Positions 34,246-64,000 of a DNA stretch of 64,000 bases are shown here, one piece after another (within the stretch, counting starts at the first letter, position 1; each line of letters opens with the position of its first letter). The translations under genes were made by a program, and so were the position numbers. Below the pieces are notes generated by a model. That model was not told where the DNA came from. It saw nothing but the letters and a program-made list of their open reading frames with translations, and made no database searches. The stretch comes from Nocardia kruczakiae NBRC 101016 (lineage in GTDB: Bacteria; Actinomycetota; Actinomycetes; Mycobacteriales; Mycobacteriaceae), in assembly GCF_001612965.1 (NCBI RefSeq), contig NZ_BDBL01000001.1:1-64000 (forward strand). Direction: 5' to 3'.

Positions 34246-36192
34246 ATGACGCAACCACAGTGGGAACCCGATGCCGGGGACGTGGAAACGGCGCGGGTCA
34301 CCGACTTCGCACGATTCGTCGGAGCCCGGACCGGACGAGAATTCGACGACTACCACTCGTTGTGGGAATGGTCGATCACCGACCTCGCCGGGTTCTGGGG
34401 CGCGCTGTGGGAGTACTTCGAACTCGGCGACGAGCCGGACACGGTGCTGGCGAGTTCCGATATGCCGGGGGCGCAATGGTTTCCGGGGCAGCTGCTGAAC
34501 TATGTCGATCAGATCGCGCGCCATACCCGCACCGATCGGCCCGCGATCGTCTACGCCGGCGAACAGGGCGGCCTGACCGAGATCTCGTGGGCGGAACTGC
34601 TGGGCCGCGCCGCCTCCTTCGCGGCGACGCTGCGCGAACTCGGCGTGGGACCCGGCGATCGGGTCGTCGGTTATCTGCCCAACATCCCCGAGGCGGTGAT
34701 CGCCTTCCTCGGTACGGCCGCTATCGGGGCGGTGTGGAGTGCCTGCGGACAGGACTATTCGGCCAAGGCGGCGCTCGACCGGCTGGGACAGTTGGAGCCG
34801 GCCGTGCTGGTCACCGCCGACGGTTACCACTTCGGCGGGAAGCAACACGACAAACGTGACGATATCGCCGCCCTGCGGGCCGGACTGCCGAGCGTTCGAG
34901 CCACCGTCGTGGTGCCGCGTCTCGGCGGTGCGGTGCCCGGCGCCCTGGACTGGAATGCGGTCGCCGCGCCCGAGGGCGCCGAATTGTCCACCGAGCCTGT
35001 CGGTTTCGCGCATCCGCTCTGGGTTCTGTTCTCCTCCGGAACCACCGGTCTGCCGAAGGGGATCGTGCACGGGCACGGCGGCGTCCTGCTCGAACATCTG
35101 AAAGCCGCTGCGCTGCAATCGGATATCGGCCGCGGTGACGTCTTCTTCTGGTACACCAGCCCCAGCTGGATGATGTGGAACTTCCAGGTCGCCGGCCTAC
35201 TGGTGGGCGCGACGATCGTCTGCTACGACGGCAGTCCGACCTTCCCGCACGCCGATTCGCTGTTCGACCTGGCGGCGCGTACCGGCACCACCGTGCTCGG
35301 GACCAGCCCCGGTTATGTGCTCGCCTGCATCAAGGCCGGTGTGGTGCCGCGGCGCGACCACGATCTCTCGGCGCTGCGCACGGTCGGTATCACCGGATCG
35401 TCGCTGCCGCCGTCGTCGGCACTGTGGTTGCGCGACCACGTCGGCGAGCGAGTGCAGGTCAACTCCATCAGCGGTGGCACCGATGTGGTGTCCGCCTTCC
35501 TCGGCGGTGTGCGCACGGTGCCGGTGTGGCCGGGCGAGCTGTCGGTGCCGTTCCTCGGCGCCGCGGTGGATGCCTGGGACGAATCGGGCCGGCCGGTGCG
35601 CGGCGAGGTCGGGGAACTGGTGATCACCGCCCCGATGCCCTCCATGCCGGTGTCGTTCTGGAACGATCCCGACGGAAGCCGGTATCGCGCAGCGTATTTC
35701 GAGATGTTTCCCGGTGTCTGGCGGCATGGTGACTGGATCACCGTCACCGACCACGGCAGTATCGTCGTGCACGGCCGCTCCGATTCGACGCTGAACCGGC
35801 ACGGCATCCGGATGGGCTCGGCCGATATCTACCAAGCGGTGGAACAACTTCCGGAGATCGCCGAGGCGCTGGTGATCGGCGTCGAACAGCCCGACGGCGG
35901 CTATTGGATGCCGCTGTTCGTCACCCTCGCCCCGGGCGCCGAACTGACCGACGAGCTGAAACAGCGCATCAACGCGACGATCCGTAGCGAGGTCTCGCCG
36001 CGTCACGTCCCCGACGACATCATCGCCGCCCCGGGCATTCCGCACACCCGCACCGGCAAGAAGCTCGAGGTGCCGATCAAGAAACTGTTCCAGGGCGCGG
36101 ACGTGGACCGAATCGTCGAGCGCAGTGCTGTCGACAATCCGGACCTGCTGGGTTGGTATGCGGCGGTGCAGGTTCCCGCGGCGCGGAAGTAG
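34246..36192 (+). CDS. Acetoacetyl-CoA synthetase (acetoacetate-CoA ligase)
   Basis: ANL-superfamily ligase of 648 aa, the normal length for AACS. Seen: an N-terminal H-S-L-W-E-W-S region typical of acetoacetyl-CoA synthetases, the P-loop FSSGTTGLPKGIVHGHGG, W-Y-T-S-P-S-W-M-M-W, the adenylate-binding I-S-G-G-T-D, D-S-T-L-N-R-H-G-I-R-M-G, and the C-terminal TRTGKKLEVP with the catalytic Lys. Activates acetoacetate to acetoacetyl-CoA, which would recover the product of the HMG-CoA lyase reaction. The ATG at 34246 follows AGGAGAG by a few bases, seven bp after the CitE-like gene. Last gene of the operon; it ends 14 bp before the end of a convergent ABC transporter gene. Confidence 0.93.
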   Translation: MTQPQWEPDAGDVETARVTDFARFVGARTGREFDDYHSLWEWSITDLAGFWGALWEYFELGDEPDTVLASSDMPGAQWFPGQLLNYVDQIARHTRTDRPAIVYAGEQGGLTEISWAELLGRAASFAATLRELGVGPGDRVVGYLPNIPEAVIAFLGTAAIGAVWSACGQDYSAKAALDRLGQLEPAVLVTADGYHFGGKQHDKRDDIAALRAGLPSVRATVVVPRLGGAVPGALDWNAVAAPEGAELSTEPVGFAHPLWVLFSSGTTGLPKGIVHGHGGVLLEHLKAAALQSDIGRGDVFFWYTSPSWMMWNFQVAGLLVGATIVCYDGSPTFPHADSLFDLAARTGTTVLGTSPGYVLACIKAGVVPRRDHDLSALRTVGITGSSLPPSSALWLRDHVGERVQVNSISGGTDVVSAFLGGVRTVPVWPGELSVPFLGAAVDAWDESGRPVRGEVGELVITAPMPSMPVSFWNDPDGSRYRAAYFEMFPGVWRHGDWITVTDHGSIVVHGRSDSTLNRHGIRMGSADIYQAVEQLPEIAEALVIGVEQPDGGYWMPLFVTLAPGAELTDELKQRINATIRSEVSPRHVPDDIIAAPGIPHTRTGKKLEVPIKKLFQGADVDRIVERSAVDNPDLLGWYAAVQVPAARK

Positions 36193-36206
36193 CAGCCACA
36201 CGGTGG

Positions 36207-36935
36207 TCACGCCGCCAAGCTTGTGGATCCCTCCACCGACAACCGGCCGTCGACCATGCGGTAGACCGCGTTCATGCGGTGCAGGTGGGTGCGGTCGTGG
36301 GTCACCAGCAGGGTGGCGGCGGCGTGGGTGTGCACGACCCCGAGGATCAGGTCGATGACGGCGGCCCCGCGTTCCTGGTCGAGGGCGCTGGTCGGCTCGT
36401 CGACGACGAGCAGCGCGGGGTCGTGCATGAGCGCGCGGGCGATGTTCACGCGCTGTCGTTGACCGCCGGACAGCTGTGCCGGGCGCTTCCTCTCGTGACC
36501 GCGCAGGCCGACGGCATCGAGCAGATCCATCGCCTTGTCCCGGGTTCGGCGTCGCAGGCGCGGTGAGACGACCACGTGGCCGCCCAGATGCCGCATCACC
36601 TCGAGTTGTTCGACCGCGGTCAGGGCCGGAATGAGATTGGGCTGCTGGAACACGATCCCGATGCGTTCCCGGCGCAGGGTCGTCGCCTCGCGCCGGGACA
36701 CTCGGGCGAGGTCGACACCGCCGCCGTCGGTGTCGAGCAGAATCCGGCCCGAATCCGGGCGCACGAGCGTCGACACCGTCGCCAGCAGACTGGATTTGCC
36801 CGACCCCGAGGGGCCGGTGATGGCCGCGATCTCGCCGCCGCGCACGGTCAACGCCACCCGGTCGAGGGCGGTGACGCGGCCGGCGCCGTCTGGGAAGGTG
36901 AGGGTGAGATCGGAGACGGTCAGGGTGGTGGTCAT
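36207..36935 (-). CDS. ABC transporter ATP-binding protein, MacB/LolD type, 242 aa
   Basis: Cytoplasmic ATPase. Walker A G-P-S-G-S-G-K-S-S, Q-loop FQQPNLIP, signature LSGGQRQRVNIARAL, Walker B ALLVVDEPTSALD and H-loop VTHD are all intact. The order and the L-x-P-x-L-T-A-V-E region match the MacB/LolD/FtsE-like class that works with FtsX-fold permeases, often in efflux or resistance to antimicrobial peptides. The start at 36935 has AGGAG seven bases upstream. Encoded 25 bp after the permease gene on the same strand; the pair is divergent from a two-component system that probably controls it. Confidence 0.94.
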   Translation of the reverse strand: MTTTLTVSDLTLTFPDGAGRVTALDRVALTVRGGEIAAITGPSGSGKSSLLATVSTLVRPDSGRILLDTDGGGVDLARVSRREATTLRRERIGIVFQQPNLIPALTAVEQLEVMRHLGGHVVVSPRLRRRTRDKAMDLLDAVGLRGHERKRPAQLSGGQRQRVNIARALMHDPALLVVDEPTSALDQERGAAVIDLILGVVHTHAAATLLVTHDRTHLHRMNAVYRMVDGRLSVEGSTSLAA

Positions 36936-36960
36936 CGAAAGCTCCTGTGCGGTAATCGAA

Positions 36961-38010
36961 TCAACGAGAGTTGTTGAGCGCGGTGAGCGGATCGGCGGTG
37001 ACGAGGAAGCGCAGGGCGAACACCGCGCCGAGCAGCCCGAGCCCGATCAGGGCCAGTGCGGGTACCACGGTCGTCGACGCGCTGAGCACGAACGGCACCG
37101 CCCCGCCGAGGAATGCCCCGGCCAGTGCGGTCACTGCGACCCCGACGCCGACCCCCAGCAGCAGCACGATCAGCGCCTGCCCCAGTGCGTCGCGAACCAG
37201 CGCGGTCGTGGTGGCGCCCAGCGCTTTCAGCGTCGCGATATCCGGCGTGCGCTGAATGGTCCAGACGGTGAAGAACGCACCGATCACCAGGGCGGAGATC
37301 ACGAACAGCATCACGGTCATCAGCGTGAGCGAACCGTTCTCGGCCCGATACGACCCGATCGCCCGCAGTGCGCCGTCGACGCTCGTCGTGCGGGTGTGCG
37401 CGGCGCTGTTCACCGCATCGGTGCCGGGGATACCGGAGGCGACCAGAATCGTGGCCGCCCCACCACGCGGATCGAGTTGCTGCCAGTCCGACAGCGTCGT
37501 CCAGACCGCCGGGGTGTGCGCGTACCAGTCGTCGCCGCCGATCCCCGCGACCGTGAAGGTCCGATCGCCGATCGACACACGCTCTCCTGCCGTGGCCGAG
37601 AGGTCTTCGGCGGCGGCCTTACTCAGCACAACGGTGCCGGGGCCGGTAACCACCTCTTTGCCGAACGCGGTGCCGTCGACACCGAATATCGCCACCTGGG
37701 TCGGCGCGGACCCGTCCCGGACGGCCTGACTACGGCTGATGCCCACCGGATCGACGGTTCCCCCGGCCCGCTGCCAGCGCCGCACCTGTTCGCCGGTCAA
37801 CGCCGAGGAATCGAACGACGGGTCGGCGCCGGTATCGGCGAAGACGACGCTGCCGCCGGACAGCCGCTCGAGGGCGGAAATATTCTGATGGGCGAGTCCT
37901 GCCGTGAGTCCGCTCAGAAAGCTCACCAGCAGGGCCACCATGGTGACGACCAGGGTGATGAGCAGGAATCGGCCGCGGGCGGCCCGCAGATCTCGCAGTG
38001 CGACGAACAT
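36961..38010 (-). CDS. ABC transporter permease, FtsX/MacB-like, 349 aa
   Basis: Membrane protein with the four-segment FtsX layout: one N-terminal TM (about residues 15-37, RGRFLLITLVVTMVALLVSF), a large extracytoplasmic domain (about 40-230), and three C-terminal TMs (about 235-260, 285-310, 315-335). Ends in L-N-N-S-R, consistent with a cytoplasmic tail. Partner of the ATPase at 36207-36935. The ATG at 38008-38010 has GGTGGAG a few bases upstream; the frame stays open further up but reads as low-complexity His/Gln/Arg sequence. Substrate unknown; the kinase/regulator pair next door suggests envelope stress or peptide export. Confidence 0.9.
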   Translation of the reverse strand: MFVALRDLRAARGRFLLITLVVTMVALLVSFLSGLTAGLAHQNISALERLSGGSVVFADTGADPSFDSSALTGEQVRRWQRAGGTVDPVGISRSQAVRDGSAPTQVAIFGVDGTAFGKEVVTGPGTVVLSKAAAEDLSATAGERVSIGDRTFTVAGIGGDDWYAHTPAVWTTLSDWQQLDPRGGAATILVASGIPGTDAVNSAAHTRTTSVDGALRAIGSYRAENGSLTLMTVMLFVISALVIGAFFTVWTIQRTPDIATLKALGATTTALVRDALGQALIVLLLGVGVGVAVTALAGAFLGGAVPFVLSASTTVVPALALIGLGLLGAVFALRFLVTADPLTALNNSR

Positions 38011-38139
38011 GTCTCCACCCTCGCGGTGAATCCGCCGGTCGGCATCGCCTGCGCGGACACTTCGCGACCGCCCGACGGTGGGGTGCCGATTCCACCTTTC
38101 GATGGATGCCGCCCCGATAACCGCGCATAAGCTGGCAGC

Positions 38140-39339
38140 GTGCACCGCTCTCCACTCACCCCTGTCTTCGCCGCACTGCAGGTAGGACTGCATGTGCTGA
38201 TGACGGCGCTGGTGGTCGTGGTGATGGTGCGGGCGGCCGTCCCCGGTGACGACGGCACCCGGCCCACCCTCGCGGTGATCGTGCTCGCGGCGCTGTTCCT
38301 GGTCGTCTACTTCGCGGGCGGGCTGCTGCGCGGGCGTCCGGTCGCGGCCCGGGTGTGGCTGGGCGGGCTCACGGTGCTGTGGCTGGCGCTGATCGTGCTG
38401 GTTCCGGAGGCCGTGTACCTGGTATTCGGACTGTTCTTCCTCTACCTGCATCTGCTGCCGCGACTGTGGGGACTGGCCGCGGTCGTCGCCGCCACGGTCG
38501 TCTCGGTGGTCGGGTGGGGATTACACGAGGGGTGGACGGTTCCGGGAATCGCCGGGCCGGTGCTGGGCGCGATCGTCGCGATCGCGATCGGCCTGGGTTA
38601 TCGGGCGCTGTTCCGGGAGGCCGCCGACCGTCAGCAGCTGATCGACGAATTGCTTTCCACCCGCGCCACTCTCGCCGAACGCGAACGCACCGCCGGCAAA
38701 CTCGCCGAACGGGAACGGCTGGCCCAGGAGATCCACGACACCGTCGCCCAGGGACTGTCCAGCATCCAGATGCTGCTGCATGCCGCCGAGCGCGACGCGC
38801 CGGATCATCCCGCGCTGCAACAGATCCGGCTCGCCCGTGAGACCGCCGCGGACAACCTGGTCGAGACCCGGCAGTTGATCGGCGACCTCACCCCGGCGGT
38901 GCTCGAGGGGCAATCGCTGAGTGATGCGCTCGAACGGATCGCCCGGCATGCCGAGGGTCCCGGGCTGAGCGCCCGCACGGTGGTCGAGGGGACCCCGATG
39001 CGGTTGCCCATGCCCGTCGAGGCCGCGCTGGTGCGGGTGGCGCAGGGCGCGGTGTCGAATGTGGTGCGGCACGCCCGCGCCGACCGGATGCGGATCACGC
39101 TCACCTACGGTGACGACGCCGTCCATCTCGACGTGGTCGACGACGGTGTCGGTATCGATCCGGCGGTCTTCGGGGGCGGCACCTTCGGACTCAACGCCAT
39201 GCGCAGCCGTGTCGAACAGCAGGGCGGTGTCATGGACGTCGAATCCGAACCGGGGCATACCGCCGTCACCGTGTCGTTTCCGCTGCACGACTCGGAAACC
39301 GCTGCCGCCGAGCTCATCTCGCGGGAGGACCTGCCGTGA
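38140..39339 (+). CDS. Two-component sensor histidine kinase, NarL-partner (HisKA_3) type, 399 aa
   Basis: Membrane kinase with five or so N-terminal hydrophobic segments (residues about 10-155) and no large extracellular sensor loop, then a cytoplasmic coiled linker and HisKA_3 dimerization domain with the phospho-accepting His in QEIHDTVAQGL, and an HATPase domain with the N box (GAVSNVVRHA), G1 (DDGVGID) and G2 (GTFGLNAMRSR). The GTG at 38140 is the likely start. It overlaps the regulator gene by GTGA. Divergent from the ABC transporter; the intramembrane-type sensor fits detection of membrane-active compounds. Confidence 0.93.
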   Translation: MHRSPLTPVFAALQVGLHVLMTALVVVVMVRAAVPGDDGTRPTLAVIVLAALFLVVYFAGGLLRGRPVAARVWLGGLTVLWLALIVLVPEAVYLVFGLFFLYLHLLPRLWGLAAVVAATVVSVVGWGLHEGWTVPGIAGPVLGAIVAIAIGLGYRALFREAADRQQLIDELLSTRATLAERERTAGKLAERERLAQEIHDTVAQGLSSIQMLLHAAERDAPDHPALQQIRLARETAADNLVETRQLIGDLTPAVLEGQSLSDALERIARHAEGPGLSARTVVEGTPMRLPMPVEAALVRVAQGAVSNVVRHARADRMRITLTYGDDAVHLDVVDDGVGIDPAVFGGGTFGLNAMRSRVEQQGGVMDVESEPGHTAVTVSFPLHDSETAAAELISREDLP

Positions 39340-39953
39340 TACGTCTCCTGCTGGCCGACGACCACGCCATCGTCCGGGCCGGGCTGCGGGCCCTGCTGGA
39401 TTCCGGCGAGGACATCACGGTGGTCGGGGAGGCCGCCACCGCCGAGGAGGCCGTGGCCTTCTGCACCACCACACCCGTCGATCTGGTGCTGATGGATCTG
39501 CGCTTCGGCCCCGGCAAATCCGGTGTGGACGCGACCCTGGCCCTGCGCTCCCTACCCGATTCGCCGAATGTCCTGGTGGTGACCAACTACGACACCGACG
39601 CCGATATCCTCGGCGCCATCGAGGCGGGTGCCTGCGGCTACATCCTCAAGGACACGCCGCCACCGGAACTCCTCGCCGCCGTGCGCGCGGCGGCGGCGGG
39701 GGAGAGTGTGCTCTCGCCCTCGGTCGCCTCCAAACTGATGACCCGCGTCCGCAAACCGGACACCACCCTGAGCGCCCGCGAGATCGAGGTGCTGCGCCTG
39801 GTCGCCGACGGCCATTCCAACCGCGATATCGGCAAACGTCTGTTCCTCAGCGAGACGACGGTGAAATCCCATCTGGTGCATATCTATTCGAAGCTGGGTG
39901 TGAGATCGCGGACCTCGGCGGTGGCGCGGGCGCGCGAGCGCGGGGCCATCTGA
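39336..39953 (+). CDS. Two-component response regulator, NarL/FixJ family, 205 aa
   Basis: N-terminal receiver domain (LLLADDHAIVRAGL with the acidic pair, phospho-accepting Asp in LVLMDLRFG, conserved Lys in GYILKDTP) and C-terminal LuxR-type HTH (LSAREIEVLRLVADGHSNRDIGKRL followed by SETTVKSHLVHIYSKLGV). Starts with GTG 39336 inside the kinase stop overlap, so the two are coupled. It likely regulates the divergent ABC transporter genes and itself. Confidence 0.95.
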   Translation: MIRLLLADDHAIVRAGLRALLDSGEDITVVGEAATAEEAVAFCTTTPVDLVLMDLRFGPGKSGVDATLALRSLPDSPNVLVVTNYDTDADILGAIEAGACGYILKDTPPPELLAAVRAAAAGESVLSPSVASKLMTRVRKPDTTLSAREIEVLRLVADGHSNRDIGKRLFLSETTVKSHLVHIYSKLGVRSRTSAVARARERGAI

Positions 39954-40051
39954 ACGGCGGCCCGCGCATCCGGCGCCGACGTCGATCGCGGCCGGGGCCG
40001 TCGGCGCGTGTCGGGGCCCGCCCACCGGCCGCCTCTTCCTAGGGTGAGTTC

Positions 40052-40477
40052 ATGCCTTCCATCACCGATCCCGAAGTGCGGGAATTCCTCGCCGCCGGCA
40101 CCCGTACCGGCAAATTGGCTCTGGTCGCCTCCGACGGCCGCCCCATCGTCAATCCGGTGTGGTTCATCCTCGACGGCGACGACCTGGTCTTCAACACCGG
40201 CAAGACCACCGCCAAGGGCAAGGCGCTGGCGCGCGACCCCCGCGTCGCCCTCTGCGTGGACCTCGACGAACCGCCGTACGCCTATTTCCAGGTGCAAGGG
40301 GTCGCCACCCTCTCCGAGGACCCCGCCGAACTCCTGCGCACCGCCACCGCCATCGCCGCGCGGTACATGGGTCCGGACCGCGCCGAGGAATTCGGCCGCC
40401 GCAACGCCGTCCCCGGCGAGCTGGTCGTGCGGGTACGACCGGCCAAGATCCTCGGTGGGCTGAATATGACCGGGTAG
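40052..40477 (+). CDS. PPOX-class F420-/flavin-dependent oxidoreductase, 141 aa
   Basis: Split-beta-barrel protein of the pyridoxamine-phosphate-oxidase-like superfamily, similar in length and motifs to the mycobacterial F420-binding group (Rv1155-like). Seen: T-G-K-L-A-L-V-A-S-D-G-R-P-I-V-N-P-V-W-F, then N-T-G-K-T-T-A-K-G-K-A-L, and Y-F-Q-V-Q-G-V-A-T-L. It should bind F420 or FMN as a dimer and reduce an unknown substrate. Start ATG 40052, about 100 bp after the response regulator; probably a separate transcript. Confidence 0.85.
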   Translation: MPSITDPEVREFLAAGTRTGKLALVASDGRPIVNPVWFILDGDDLVFNTGKTTAKGKALARDPRVALCVDLDEPPYAYFQVQGVATLSEDPAELLRTATAIAARYMGPDRAEEFGRRNAVPGELVVRVRPAKILGGLNMTG

Positions 40478-40488
40478 CCGGAAAAAAC

Positions 40489-41163
40489 TCAGCGGCGCCG
40501 GGCGTACTCCGCGGCCGCGGCCCAGTCGATCATCACGCAGGCTTGTTCGCCCACGGTCCAGGCGTCGTGGCCGGGCGGGCACTGCATGAAATCTCCGGGG
40601 CCGATCTCGCATTCGGTGCCGTCGTCCATCCGGATGTGCATCCGCCCCGACACGCAGTAGCCGATATGCGCGGCCTGACAGCTGTCGGTTCCCGCGATCG
40701 GCTTGACGTGGGTCGACCAGCGCCAGCCCGGCTCGAAGACCGCCCGGCCGACCGCGCCGGACGGTGCCTGCACGACCTCGAGGCGCCCGCTGCCGGATTC
40801 GAATTCCCGCGTCTCGTCGGCGGCATCGAAATTCCGCACCAGCAACGACGTCCGCGCCGCCCCATCCATATCGTCTTCGCGCACCAGGTCGAGATTGCGG
40901 AAGACCGCCGGCTCGTCGCACAGGGCGGCGAGGGTTTCGGCGAAGCCGGTCGTCTCGGGCAGCGCGGAATTCGCCATGGCCTGCTCGTAGGAGGGGAATT
41001 CCACGATCTGCAGATACGTGTCCGGATGGTCGCGGTCCCGGGTTTCCATACTGTGCGTCGCCGAACGCGTTCCCTCGGTGGCGGTCAGCCACCGATCGAG
41101 CGTGCGATTGAACTCGTCGAGTTGCGAGGTCTTGAACTCGATGGTCTGAACGAATTTCGTCAT
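40489..41163 (-). CDS. Two-domain protein: ABM-like ferredoxin fold plus cupin, 224 aa
   Basis: N-terminal half (about residues 1-100) looks like a dimeric alpha+beta barrel/antibiotic-biosynthesis-monooxygenase-like domain (V-Q-T-I-E-F-K, then T-Y-L-Q-I-V-E-F-P-S-Y-E-Q-A). The C-terminal half is a cupin (H-I-G-Y-C-V-S-G-R-M-H-I-R-M-D-D-G and I-G-P-G-D-F-M-Q-C-P-P-G-H-D). In the first cupin motif the usual metal-binding His/Glu set is incomplete (Tyr/Cys in place), so it may not be a metal enzyme. The ATG at 41161-41163 has GAAGGTG upstream. It ends 11 bp from the convergent PPOX gene. Function unknown. Confidence 0.8.
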   Translation of the reverse strand: MTKFVQTIEFKTSQLDEFNRTLDRWLTATEGTRSATHSMETRDRDHPDTYLQIVEFPSYEQAMANSALPETTGFAETLAALCDEPAVFRNLDLVREDDMDGAARTSLLVRNFDAADETREFESGSGRLEVVQAPSGAVGRAVFEPGWRWSTHVKPIAGTDSCQAAHIGYCVSGRMHIRMDDGTECEIGPGDFMQCPPGHDAWTVGEQACVMIDWAAAAEYARRR

Positions 41164-41235
41164 CGTGGTCACCTTCGAAGTTGTGGATGACCCCGGGCAT
41201 GATTTTACGCCGCGCGCTACCCCTAGACTCCCGGC

Positions 41236-42003
41236 ATGACCGTGCATTTCATCGGAGCGGGCCCCGGGGCGGCCGATCTGCTCACGCTGCGGGCGGTGGC
41301 GTTGCTGCGGGAATCTCCGGTGTGCCTGTATGCGGGGACGTATCTGGATCCCGAGGTGCTGGCGCATTGCGCACCGGAGACGGAATTGATCGATACCCAG
41401 GGACTGGATCTGGACGAGATCGTCGCGCACTGTGCGCGGGCCGATGCCGCGGGTAAGGATGTGGCTCGGCTGTGTTCGGGGGATCCGTCGATCTATTCGG
41501 CGCTGACCGAGCAGACCCGGCGGCTCGACGGACTGGGCATCTCCTGGGATGTGACGCCGGGGGTGCCGGCGTATGCGGCGGCGGCCGCGGTCCTGGGCAG
41601 TGAGCTGACCGTGCCGGAGGTGGTGCAGTCGGTGGTGCTGACGCGCACGCGGGCGCGCTCGACCGCGATGCCCGAGTCGGAGGCGCTGGGGAACTTCGCG
41701 CGGACGCGGGCCAGTCTGGTGCTGCATCTGGCGATCACGCGGATTCGGGAGCTGGCCGCGGAACTGGCGGACGAGTACGGCGCGGACTGTCCGGCCGTGG
41801 TGGTCTACCGGGCCAGCCAGCCCCAGCAGCGGATTCTGCGCGGGACACTCGCCGACATCGCCGGCCGGGTGGAGGCGGCGGGGTTGCGGCAGGCCGCGGT
41901 GATACTGGTCGGGCGGGCGCTGACGCCCGCGCTCGACTGTGCGCAGTCGCATCTCTACGACCCCGGCCGGGAGCGGCACCCGGTGTCCGGACCCGGCGCG
42001 TGA
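41236..42003 (+). CDS. cobM: Precorrin-4 C(11)-methyltransferase, CobM
   Basis: SAM-dependent methyltransferase of cobalamin (vitamin B12) biosynthesis, 255 aa, the normal length. Seen: V-H-F-I-G-A-G-P-G-A-A-D-L-L-T, Y-A-G-T-Y-L-D-P, L-C-S-G-D-P-S-I-Y-S-A-L, D-V-T-P-G-V-P-A-Y and V-V-Y-R-A-S-Q-P, all characteristic of CobM rather than CobI/CobJ. No other cob gene is in the window, so it is separated from, or at the edge of, its pathway cluster. The next gene is NRPS-2, 366 bp downstream on the same strand. Confidence 0.95.
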   Translation: MTVHFIGAGPGAADLLTLRAVALLRESPVCLYAGTYLDPEVLAHCAPETELIDTQGLDLDEIVAHCARADAAGKDVARLCSGDPSIYSALTEQTRRLDGLGISWDVTPGVPAYAAAAAVLGSELTVPEVVQSVVLTRTRARSTAMPESEALGNFARTRASLVLHLAITRIRELAAELADEYGADCPAVVVYRASQPQQRILRGTLADIAGRVEAAGLRQAAVILVGRALTPALDCAQSHLYDPGRERHPVSGPGA

Positions 42004-42369
42004 CCCACCGCCCGCACCGCGATTTCCGTCACTCGGAACCGGGGATTCCCAGCAGGTTCCCAGTGCCGGACCGAACCGCGAGGTGGCGGGGACAACGCAG
42101 TCCAGTGCTGATGTCGGAGCGCTATCGCCCTTCTTGGCTCATTGTCGGTACCTGGCGGTAGATTGGTTCGGTGTTCATCAGCGAATCTCGAAACGAGGCC
42201 GATCCGTGGCCGGTGGGTGTGGTCGGGCCCATGTAACAAGATCGGCCCGACGGACGGATAGGTCCTATGAACATTTTTGTCTGATTGCAATCGAAGTGAG
42301 CCCCGAATGCCGGACGCCACGCTCGGATGAGGTGAGCGTCGGCATCGGTGTGCCATCGGGGAGCGCTGC
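42004..42369 (+). promoter_or_regulatory. 366-bp leader/promoter region of NRPS-2
   Basis: Noncoding stretch between cobM and NRPS-2. It holds a GC stem-loop (42222-42251), the short dyad ATAGGTCCTAT (42258-42268) and an AT-rich patch (42266-42295), unusual for this DNA and a plausible promoter or regulator site. I see no convincing gene on either strand. Confidence 0.55.
42222..42251 (+). other. Stem-loop in the NRPS-2 upstream region
   Basis: Perfect eight-base arms GTCGGGCC and GGCCCGAC with a 14-base AT-containing loop. It could end cobM transcription or act in the NRPS-2 leader; a T5 stretch 20 bases later is too far for a standard terminator. Confidence 0.45.

Positions 42370-64000
<21,631 letters not shown>

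Noticed and set aside
42222..42280. Intrinsic terminator of cobM from the hairpin plus the T5 run
   Set aside because: The T-run is about 20 bases after the stem, too far for a standard terminator, so only the stem-loop is reported.
42267..42284. Five-codon open frame (M-N-I-F-V) in the NRPS-2 leader as a regulatory leader peptide
   Set aside because: No ribosome-binding site, no run of regulatory codons and no alternative hairpins next to it; short enough to occur by chance.

Overview
The window looks like a chromosome segment of a mycolic-acid actinomycete, most likely Nocardia or a close relative. The base composition is uniformly high in G+C with strong third-position G/C bias. The leucine-catabolic operon has the accD1-accA1-fadE19-MaoC-citE order known from mycobacteria, and there are giant NRPS genes, an MbtH protein, a SARP regulator and several TetR regulators. 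The genus is an inference; no rRNA or tRNA is present.

Both ends are filled by very large NRPS genes on the + strand. NRPS-1 (1-17514, truncated at its 5' end) ends an assembly line: partial A-T, five complete C-A-T modules and a terminal thioesterase. The last module carries the classical serine code DVWHFSLVD. NRPS-2 (42370 to beyond 64000) starts one: an EntF-like starter C domain, six A-T modules (the fourth reads Ser, the fifth Thr), an epimerase after module 6 and a matching D-accepting C domain at the window edge. Whether they make one product or two cannot be decided here.

Directly after NRPS-1 are two tiny paralogous genes of 29 and 31 codons (17626-17715 and 17744-17839), each with a purine-rich ribosome-binding site and bracketed by strong GC stem-loops, then an mbtH gene (17936-18154). 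This pair is the most unusual item in the window.

The middle (18.2-42 kb) is mostly housekeeping and regulation. In order: an AHSA1/SRPBCC protein with its ArsR repressor and palindromic operator; a large SARP-ATPase-TPR activator on the - strand; a small hypothetical protein; an NrtR-like Nudix regulator with an operator at its own start; a membrane protein; a double TetR fusion; an SRPBCC protein; and a TetR repressor divergent from a six-gene operon. That operon (accD, accA, acyl-CoA dehydrogenase, MaoC, CitE-like lyase, acetoacetyl-CoA synthetase) should take isovaleryl-CoA from leucine to acetyl-CoA and acetoacetyl-CoA. Then follow a MacB-type ABC transporter divergent from a histidine kinase/response regulator pair, a PPOX flavoprotein, an ABM-cupin protein and a lone cobM just before NRPS-2.

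No tRNA, rRNA, insertion sequence, CRISPR array or plasmid origin was recognised.
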